From Tannerella sp. (GTDB taxonomy: Bacteria; Bacteroidota; Bacteroidia; Bacteroidales; Tannerellaceae), in NCBI GenBank assembly GCA_031270465.1, contig JAISXP010000155.1:1-45095 (forward strand): a stretch of DNA of 45,095 nt. Direction: 5' to 3'. This document shows, piece by piece, positions 39,678 through 45,095 of the stretch. Numbering within the stretch: the stretch's first letter is position 1; the number at the start of each line of letters is the position of its first letter. The notes beneath the pieces are model-generated. The model did no database searches and had not been told where the DNA came from. It worked only from the letters and a program-made list of their open reading frames with translations. Position numbers and translations under genes: made by a program.

Positions 39678-40760
39678 ATGAAGGAAAACAAGATTATACT
39701 TTCGGGTTTACATACGGATGACTTCCGTAAAATTATTGATAACAAGGAAGTTTCGCTCTGTTTGCTGACCAACGGAGCCGGCGCGGAAGTGGCGGTGACG
39801 AACTACGGCGCAAAGATTGTGTCGCTTATGGTGCCGGATAAAAACGGCAAATTTACGGACGTCGTCACGGGACATTCGTCCATTGACGACTATCTTGCAT
39901 CCGAAGAACCATACTTCGGCGCGGTATGCGGACGCTACGGCAACCGGATCGCCAAGGGTCGTTTCACGCTCGACGGCATCGTATATGACAAACTGGCGCT
40001 CAACAACGGCCCGAACAGCCTGCACGGCGGCGTCAAGGGATTCAATGCCGTCGTCTGGGACATGAAACAAAACGACGCCCGCTCGGTGGAGCTGACATAC
40101 ACTTCGGCAGACGGCGAGGAGGGCTTCCCCGGCACGCTGACCGTGACGGTTACATACACCCTGACCGATGGGAATGAACTCGTCGTCGCGTATCACGCCG
40201 TCACCGACAAGCCCACCGTGCTCAACCTGACAAATCATTCCTACTTCAACCTGTCGGGCGCAGGAGACCCGACCATCGGAGATCATCTGCTGACGATCAA
40301 TGCCGACCGTTACCTGCCGACGGACGAGACGTCCATTCCCCTCGGTGCACCCGAAAAGGTCGAAGGCACGCCGATGGATTTCCGTACGCCGCACGCAGCG
40401 GGCGCGCGCATCCACGACGATTTCGAACAGTTGGTTATCGGACGGGGGTATGACCATACATATATACTAAATAAGAAAGAAGGCGAACCGACGTTTGCCG
40501 CGCGCTGCATGTCGCCCAAGACGGGCATCGTCGTGGAAGTATTCACGACCGAACCGGGCGTGCAGCTTTATACGGGCAACTGGATGACGGGCAACCTCGT
40601 CGGGAAGCACGGACAACGCTATCCCCAACACGCCGCGCTGTGCCTCGAAACGCAGCACTTCCCCGACAGCCCGAACCGCCCCGATTACCCGACAACAGTC
40701 CTTCGCCCGGGCGAAAGCTTCGACAGCCGGACGACATTCAAATTTTACGCAATACAATAA
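39678..40760 (+). CDS. galM: Aldose 1-epimerase (mutarotase)
   Basis: A 360-residue protein with the GalM signatures NNGPNSLHGG (His116), NLTNHSYFNLSG (His187, the catalytic acid) and CLETQHFPDSPNRPD (Glu324, the catalytic base). It interconverts the alpha and beta forms of galactose so that galactokinase can use it. It is the first gene of a three-gene galactose operon with a sugar transporter and galK. It has no obvious signal peptide, so a cytoplasmic location is likely. Confidence 0.95.
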   Translation: MKENKIILSGLHTDDFRKIIDNKEVSLCLLTNGAGAEVAVTNYGAKIVSLMVPDKNGKFTDVVTGHSSIDDYLASEEPYFGAVCGRYGNRIAKGRFTLDGIVYDKLALNNGPNSLHGGVKGFNAVVWDMKQNDARSVELTYTSADGEEGFPGTLTVTVTYTLTDGNELVVAYHAVTDKPTVLNLTNHSYFNLSGAGDPTIGDHLLTINADRYLPTDETSIPLGAPEKVEGTPMDFRTPHAAGARIHDDFEQLVIGRGYDHTYILNKKEGEPTFAARCMSPKTGIVVEVFTTEPGVQLYTGNWMTGNLVGKHGQRYPQHAALCLETQHFPDSPNRPDYPTTVLRPGESFDSRTTFKFYAIQ

Positions 40761-40796
40761 ACTCAATATTATTAGTAATTTAAAATTTCAAATCTT

Positions 40797-42095
40797 ATGA
40801 CAAACAAACAAGAAAAAAATTATGCTTTACCCATCATTATGATGATTCTGCTGTTTGGTATGATATCGTTCGTAACCAATCTGGCGGCGCCGATGGGTGT
40901 TGTGCTGAAGGCACAGTTCAACGTTTCCAACTTTGCGGGACTTTTAGGCAATGCCGCCAACTTCATTGCCTACGCCGTGATGGGAATACCCAGCGGCATC
41001 CTGCTGCAAAGAGTAGGCTACAAGAAAACAGCCCTGATTGCCATCGCCGTGGGTTTCATCGGAGTAGGCATCCAGTATCTCTCCGGTTATGCCGGACAGG
41101 AAGCCGCATTCGGCGTATATCTGGCAGGTGCATTCGTGGCCGGATTCTCCATGTGTCTGCTCAATACGGTAGTTAACCCGATGCTCAACACGCTGGGTGG
41201 AAGCGGCAACAAGGGCAACCAACTGATTCAGGTCGGCGGTTCTTTCAACTCCGTAATGGCAACGCTTACTCCCATGATTGTGGGCATGTTGATTGGCGAC
41301 GCCGCCAAGGCCCGAATCACGGACATATTCCCCTTCATGTATGCAGCGATGATCGTATTTGCCGTCGTCTTCATAGTGATGTGGTTGGTAAACATACCGG
41401 AACCTCACGCCGAGCAATCTTCCGAGCCGCTGGGCAAGTTGATTTCGGGCGCGGTGAAATTCCGCCACTTCATTCTGGGAGCGCTCGGCATCTTCGTGTA
41501 TGTAGGCGTCGAAGTGGGTACGCCCGGCATACTGAATCTGTTCCTTGTCGACCCGAACATTCCGAATCCGCTGAATACGACGACGGCGGGCTTCGTAGCC
41601 GGCACCTACTGGCTGCTGATGCTGATCGGACGCCTGGTTGGCGCCTCTATCGGCGGAAAAGTTTCCAGCAAGGCGATGCTCTCCGCAGCATCCGCCACGG
41701 GACTGCTGCTCGTACTGTGCGCCATCTTATCGCCGAGCAGCACGGAGGTGTCTCTGCCCGTACTGAAAAGCGTAGATGGCGTCACCTCCTTCGGCTTCCT
41801 CGACGTGCCCGTAAATGCGGCATTTCTTGTACTGATAGGTCTCTGCACCTCCATCATGTGGGGCAGCATCTTCAATCTGGCAGTCGAAGGCCTCGGCAAA
41901 TACCTGACGGCCGCTTCGGGCATCTTCATGGTGCTGGTTTGCGGCGGCGGCATCCTGCCCGCCCTCCAGGGATGGATTGCCGACGTCGCCGGATACCTGA
42001 CCAGCTACTGGGTCATATTCGCCGGCCTGGCTTACCTGCTGTTCTACGCTCTGATCGGAAGTAAAAATGTCAACAAGGATATTCCTGTCGCATGA
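40797..42095 (+). CDS. MFS glucose/galactose transporter (GluP/FucP family)
   Basis: A 432-residue inner-membrane protein with about twelve membrane helices. It begins with ALPIIMMILLFGMISFVTNL, followed by GIPSGILLQRVGYKKTALI with the loop between helices 2 and 3, and later LNTVVNPMLNTLGG, which is typical of FucP/GluP-type proton-sugar symporters. The position between galM and galK points to galactose or glucose. Start and spacing (36 bases after galM) fit an operon. Confidence 0.92.
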   Translation: MTNKQEKNYALPIIMMILLFGMISFVTNLAAPMGVVLKAQFNVSNFAGLLGNAANFIAYAVMGIPSGILLQRVGYKKTALIAIAVGFIGVGIQYLSGYAGQEAAFGVYLAGAFVAGFSMCLLNTVVNPMLNTLGGSGNKGNQLIQVGGSFNSVMATLTPMIVGMLIGDAAKARITDIFPFMYAAMIVFAVVFIVMWLVNIPEPHAEQSSEPLGKLISGAVKFRHFILGALGIFVYVGVEVGTPGILNLFLVDPNIPNPLNTTTAGFVAGTYWLLMLIGRLVGASIGGKVSSKAMLSAASATGLLLVLCAILSPSSTEVSLPVLKSVDGVTSFGFLDVPVNAAFLVLIGLCTSIMWGSIFNLAVEGLGKYLTAASGIFMVLVCGGGILPALQGWIADVAGYLTSYWVIFAGLAYLLFYALIGSKNVNKDIPVA

Positions 42096-42131
42096 TGCAA
42101 TGATGATTCACATACACAAAACAGACAGAAT

Positions 42132-43271
42132 ATGGAGACAGAATATGTAAGAAGCCGCTTCGTCAAACATTTCGACGGCAGCACGGGGACGCTTTACGCC
42201 TCGCCCGGACGGATCAACCTGATCGGCGAACATACCGACTACAACGGAGGATTCGTATTCCCCGGAGCAATCGACAAGGGAATAGTCGCCGAAATAAAAT
42301 TGAACGGCACAAAGAAGGTACGGGCATACTCGATTGACATGAAAGACTATGTCGAATTCGGACTCAACGAGGAAGATGCGCCGCGCACCAGCTGGGCAAG
42401 GTATATTTTCGGCGTGTGTCGCGAAATCATCAAGCGTGGCGGCAAACTGGAAGGCTTCAATACGGCGTTTGCCGGCGACGTGCCGCTCGGAGCGGGCATG
42501 TCGTCGTCCGCAGCGCTGGAAAGCACGTACGCCTTTGCGCTCAACGACATTTTCCAGCTGGGCATCGACAAGTTCGAACTGGCGAAAATCGGACAGGCTA
42601 CGGAACACAACTACTGCGGCGTCAAATGCGGTATCATGGACCAGTTCGCTTCCCTCTTCGGGAAAAAGGGCAACCTGATACGGCTGGACTGCCGCTCGCT
42701 CGAATACGAATATTTTCCCTTCGACCCGCAGGGCTACAAGCTGGTGCTGCTCGACACGGTCGTGAAGCATGAACTGGCCTCGTCGGCCTACAACGCGCGG
42801 CGCGAATCGTGCGAACGGGTAGCGCGCAAACTGAATGTGGAGTTTCTGCGCGACGCGACGCCCGAACAACTCGAAAGCGTCAAAAGCGAAATCAGCGAAG
42901 AAGACCGCAAGCGCGCCGAATACGTGATCGGCGAGAAGCAGCGCGTACTGGACGTGTGCGATGCCCTCGTGAAGGGCGACTACGAGACTGTCGGGCAGAA
43001 AATGTACGAGACGCACCACGGGATGAGCCAGCTCTACGAGGTGAGCTGCGAGGAACTGGATTTCCTGAACGACGTAGCCCGCAAATGTGGTGTGACCGGC
43101 TCGCGCGTGATGGGCGGCGGCTTCGGCGGATGTACCATCAACTTAGTGAAGGACGGACTGTACGAACCCTTTATCCTGAAAGCAAAAGAAGCCTACAAGG
43201 CAAAGTTCGGGCGCTGGCCGAAAGTATACGATGTCGTCATCAGCGACGGGGCGCGGAAATTGAGCGATTAA
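42132..43271 (+). CDS. galK: Galactokinase
   Basis: A 379-residue GHMP kinase. The galactokinase signature is GRINLIGEHTDYNGG at residues 26-40, the ATP-binding loop is PLGAGMSSSAA at 118-128, and the third motif is MGGGFGGCTINLV near the end. It phosphorylates alpha-galactose at C1, the entry step of the Leloir pathway. galT and galE are not in the window. A strong terminator follows at 43306. Confidence 0.96.
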   Translation: METEYVRSRFVKHFDGSTGTLYASPGRINLIGEHTDYNGGFVFPGAIDKGIVAEIKLNGTKKVRAYSIDMKDYVEFGLNEEDAPRTSWARYIFGVCREIIKRGGKLEGFNTAFAGDVPLGAGMSSSAALESTYAFALNDIFQLGIDKFELAKIGQATEHNYCGVKCGIMDQFASLFGKKGNLIRLDCRSLEYEYFPFDPQGYKLVLLDTVVKHELASSAYNARRESCERVARKLNVEFLRDATPEQLESVKSEISEEDRKRAEYVIGEKQRVLDVCDALVKGDYETVGQKMYETHHGMSQLYEVSCEELDFLNDVARKCGVTGSRVMGGGFGGCTINLVKDGLYEPFILKAKEAYKAKFGRWPKVYDVVISDGARKLSD

Positions 43272-43305
43272 ATAACAGTATTATTGATTCAATGATTATA
43301 TTTGG

Positions 43306-43337
43306 GGCGGACGCTGTGAAGCGTCTGCCTTTTTTTT
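43306..43337 (+). terminator. Terminator of the galactose operon
   Basis: GGCGGACGCT (43306-43315), loop GTGA and AGCGTCTGCC (43320-43329) form a 10-base-pair stem with one G-U pair, followed by eight T. Confidence 0.9.
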
Positions 43338-43411
43338 ATCAGGGGTTTCCGGGCCGGCGGGGACACTTCGTGTGTCAATGAGCAGGTTCATCCCGCGTGC
43401 GGTAATAAATC

Positions 43412-43443
43412 GAGGCGGACACCATACAAATGGTATCCGCCTC
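43412..43443. other. Second hairpin downstream of galK
   Basis: GAGGCGGACACCAT (43412-43425) and ATGGTATCCGCCTC (43430-43443) pair over 14 bases with one mismatch and loop ACAA. The plus side continues with TTCCCTCTCTCTCTTT, a poor T-run; the minus side has none. It may be a weak terminator for the convergent minus-strand lipoprotein gene, or an mRNA 3' end stabiliser. Confidence 0.55.
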
Positions 43444-43532
43444 TTCCCTCTCTCTCTTTGATGCCGGAGGCACCGGCATCACTAACAATGCAAATATTAC
43501 TCTTTACAGCAAACAAAAATATTTTCAATCAT

Positions 43533-45002
43533 TTACGGCGTCTTAAACTGAATGGTATCCGTCCGCACGGCGCCGTCCACGTACAGTTTATGCACGACCA
43601 CGGTATCCCGCGGCGTGACGGGCACCGTCGTACGGAATGTTTTGTCCGACGGGCCGAAACTGATTCCTGTGCGCGAACCCGGATAGGATATGTAGTAATC
43701 GTATACATTGATGCTGTCGGCATCGAAAGTCACGCCGACATATCCGTTTAACGGAATCGTATATTCTCCGCCCGCGTCGTCCGCTCCGCCCACTTTGTCG
43801 ACGAGCGAATATGTAGAAAGAGACGCAGTGTGCGAAATGGCGCTAATTGTCCAGCGGCCGAAATTCGATTTCACTCCGGTTGATTCGCTCTTCAGATAAT
43901 AAAGAGTGCCGGATGCGAACTGGGCGTCAAAAGGAGCAATAATCGGGTAAAGCCCCGATATGCTGTCTACGGGAATGTAATAAATCGTACCGGCAAAAGG
44001 TCCGGCAGAGCGTGTCAGGTATCCGGACAAAGCCACGGGCGCTCCAAATTTAAACGGCAGGGCAATGTTTCTGGAGTCATAGAGTTTCAAATTAGTCAAC
44101 ACGTCTGCTCCTAAATCCGTCGAGATAACAAGTGCGGTATGCTTGGCGCTCAGCGTGGTCAGAATCTGATTTACCTGCACGAATTTTCCATGATTCCACG
44201 GATTGTAGCCCGCAGGAAGAGTTGCAACGCGCCAGCAGTCCATTGTCAGAATCGCCGTGTCATTGACGGCGCTCAGCGAGAGATTGACGGTCGGGCTGAT
44301 CACATTTCCCTGCACATATCCCAGCAACTCGATCGTGCCGTCGGAGGCGCTGCCGCTGTAAAACAGGGGTACGCTTTCCCACAGATTACTGTTGTCTCTA
44401 TTTTTGACATGAAGCGTGAAGTTGCCCGAACTTCCTGTTACGTACGCAATAAAAGTCTCTATTCCGCTTGCTTTAATGCCGGAGGGGACGGTGTCGTACT
44501 TGTTGGTTGCGGCATTCCATTCGGTCAGGTACCACGTTGTATCGGACTGGTTGATGTACGGTGGCGGCGCGTTGAGGCCGTTGGAGCCGTCGATTCCTGT
44601 CGCCTTGACCGGCGGATCCGTCAGGTAGCCGTCACAAAGCCAGTAGCCCTCAGGAGAGATTGTCCATGTGCTGCCCGGCGTGCCGTTGGTTCCATTCCGG
44701 ATGACATATTCTTCGCCGTTGCTCAATACCAGTGTGAATCCGCCTGGAGTCGAGGGGAGAGGTTCGACCCTCGAAACCCAAATCTTTTGGTTTATCGTCG
44801 CCTGAAGCTGACTGACATTCGCATTCAGTGCGATACGTAAATCCGATACTGCCTGGTTTACGCTGTCCACCCTGTCATTCAGATTTCTGATCTGCGGTGA
44901 ATAGTCTTCACTGCATCCCCAAAAACCAACCGTCACGGCAAATGCAAGTACAATACAGCAAATCATCGTCTTTCCTAAATTTTCTTTTGCGCTCATAATC
45001 AT
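43533..45002 (-). CDS. Large surface lipoprotein with DUF4988-like N-terminal region
   Basis: A 489-residue lipoprotein. The signal ends in GFWGC, followed by SEDY, an acidic surface-export signal of Bacteroidetes. Residues about 35-72 form a coiled coil (IRNLNDRVDSVNQAVSDL and following). Then comes a segment like DUF4988 (FTLVLSNGEEYVIRNGTNG, WTISPEGYWLCDG), which occurs at the N-terminus of Bacteroides surface proteins, some of them polysaccharide-lyase-related. The remaining ~330 residues are beta-rich with no domain I can name. The start is ATG 45002 or ATG 44996; both keep the signal. Function is unknown, probably surface binding. Confidence 0.8.
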   Translation of the reverse strand: MIMSAKENLGKTMICCIVLAFAVTVGFWGCSEDYSPQIRNLNDRVDSVNQAVSDLRIALNANVSQLQATINQKIWVSRVEPLPSTPGGFTLVLSNGEEYVIRNGTNGTPGSTWTISPEGYWLCDGYLTDPPVKATGIDGSNGLNAPPPYINQSDTTWYLTEWNAATNKYDTVPSGIKASGIETFIAYVTGSSGNFTLHVKNRDNSNLWESVPLFYSGSASDGTIELLGYVQGNVISPTVNLSLSAVNDTAILTMDCWRVATLPAGYNPWNHGKFVQVNQILTTLSAKHTALVISTDLGADVLTNLKLYDSRNIALPFKFGAPVALSGYLTRSAGPFAGTIYYIPVDSISGLYPIIAPFDAQFASGTLYYLKSESTGVKSNFGRWTISAISHTASLSTYSLVDKVGGADDAGGEYTIPLNGYVGVTFDADSINVYDYYISYPGSRTGISFGPSDKTFRTTVPVTPRDTVVVHKLYVDGAVRTDTIQFKTP

Positions 45003-45046
45003 AAAGTTTTAATTATAAAAATAATGTTCCAAATTAAAGAATGCCA

Positions 45047-45077
45047 CGAAGGTACGGCTTTTTTTCTTATGTGCAAA
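45047..45077 (-). promoter_or_regulatory. Promoter of the surface lipoprotein gene
   Basis: On the minus strand TTTG (45077-45074) is followed after 19 bases by TACCTTCG (45054-45047), one mismatch from TANNTTTG. The leader to the start codon is about 40 bases. Confidence 0.65.
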
Positions 45078-45095
45078 TTTTATTTTCTCCAATCT

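Noticed and set aside
1-45095. tRNA, rRNA, prophage or replication origin
   Set aside because: I looked for cloverleaf-like segments, rRNA motifs, integrase or phage structural genes and DnaA-box clusters and found none that I could support by eye.

Overview
The window looks like a chromosomal segment of a Bacteroidales bacterium (phylum Bacteroidota; family not resolvable from sequence alone). The signs are a SusC/SusD pair, several promoters of the form TTTG-N19-20-TANNTTTG, starts with little Shine-Dalgarno signal, an HU-like DNA-binding protein of the Bacteroidetes type, adjacent lpxB and surE, a galM-transporter-galK operon, and lipoproteins with an acidic residue just after the lipobox cysteine.

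Layout. Positions 1-2920 are a repeat-rich flank: a decayed C-terminal-domain fragment, an HU-like protein, palindromic and tandem repeats, and a membrane-anchored AraC-type regulator. Positions 2921-18719 are one co-directional cluster of 14 genes built from aryl-polyene/flexirubin-type families: O-methyltransferase, two hotdog dehydratase-like proteins, thioesterase, two complete ketosynthases, a chain-length-factor-like ketosynthase, ACP, a four-helix membrane protein, a LolA-like carrier, a lipoprotein, a family 2 glycosyltransferase domain, an MMPL exporter fused to an acyltransferase, and two CrtI-like FAD oxidoreductases. Most genes overlap or nearly abut. A second promoter lies before the exporter gene. 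No ketoreductase, aryl-acid ligase, ammonia lyase or phosphopantetheinyl transferase is encoded here, so the pathway must use genes elsewhere or make a variant product. I infer that the cluster makes, glycosylates or acylates, and moves to the outer membrane a polyene-type lipid or pigment.

Positions 19066-26040 hold SusC, SusD and a secreted protein that joins an endonuclease/exonuclease/phosphatase domain to a purple-acid-phosphatase-like domain; this looks like an uptake locus for a phosphate ester. A truncated IS1595-type transposase follows (26144-26536).

Positions 26568-45002 are mostly housekeeping: lpxB and surE (minus strand), cardiolipin synthase, a leucine-type operon (leuA, leuC, leuD, a second leuA/cimA-like gene, mgsA, leuB), a TPR protein, rpsP, a thioredoxin-like lipoprotein, a galactose operon, and a large surface lipoprotein. 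The leucine operon carries a complete attenuator: a 26-residue leader peptide with Ile and Leu codon runs, an antiterminator and a terminator.

Across the window, short low-complexity repeats (GATTC-, AATTACG-, ACTAATTT- and CCGTGTT-type) sit between genes. In at least four places they have become part of reading frames, twice exactly at the junction of fused enzymes.
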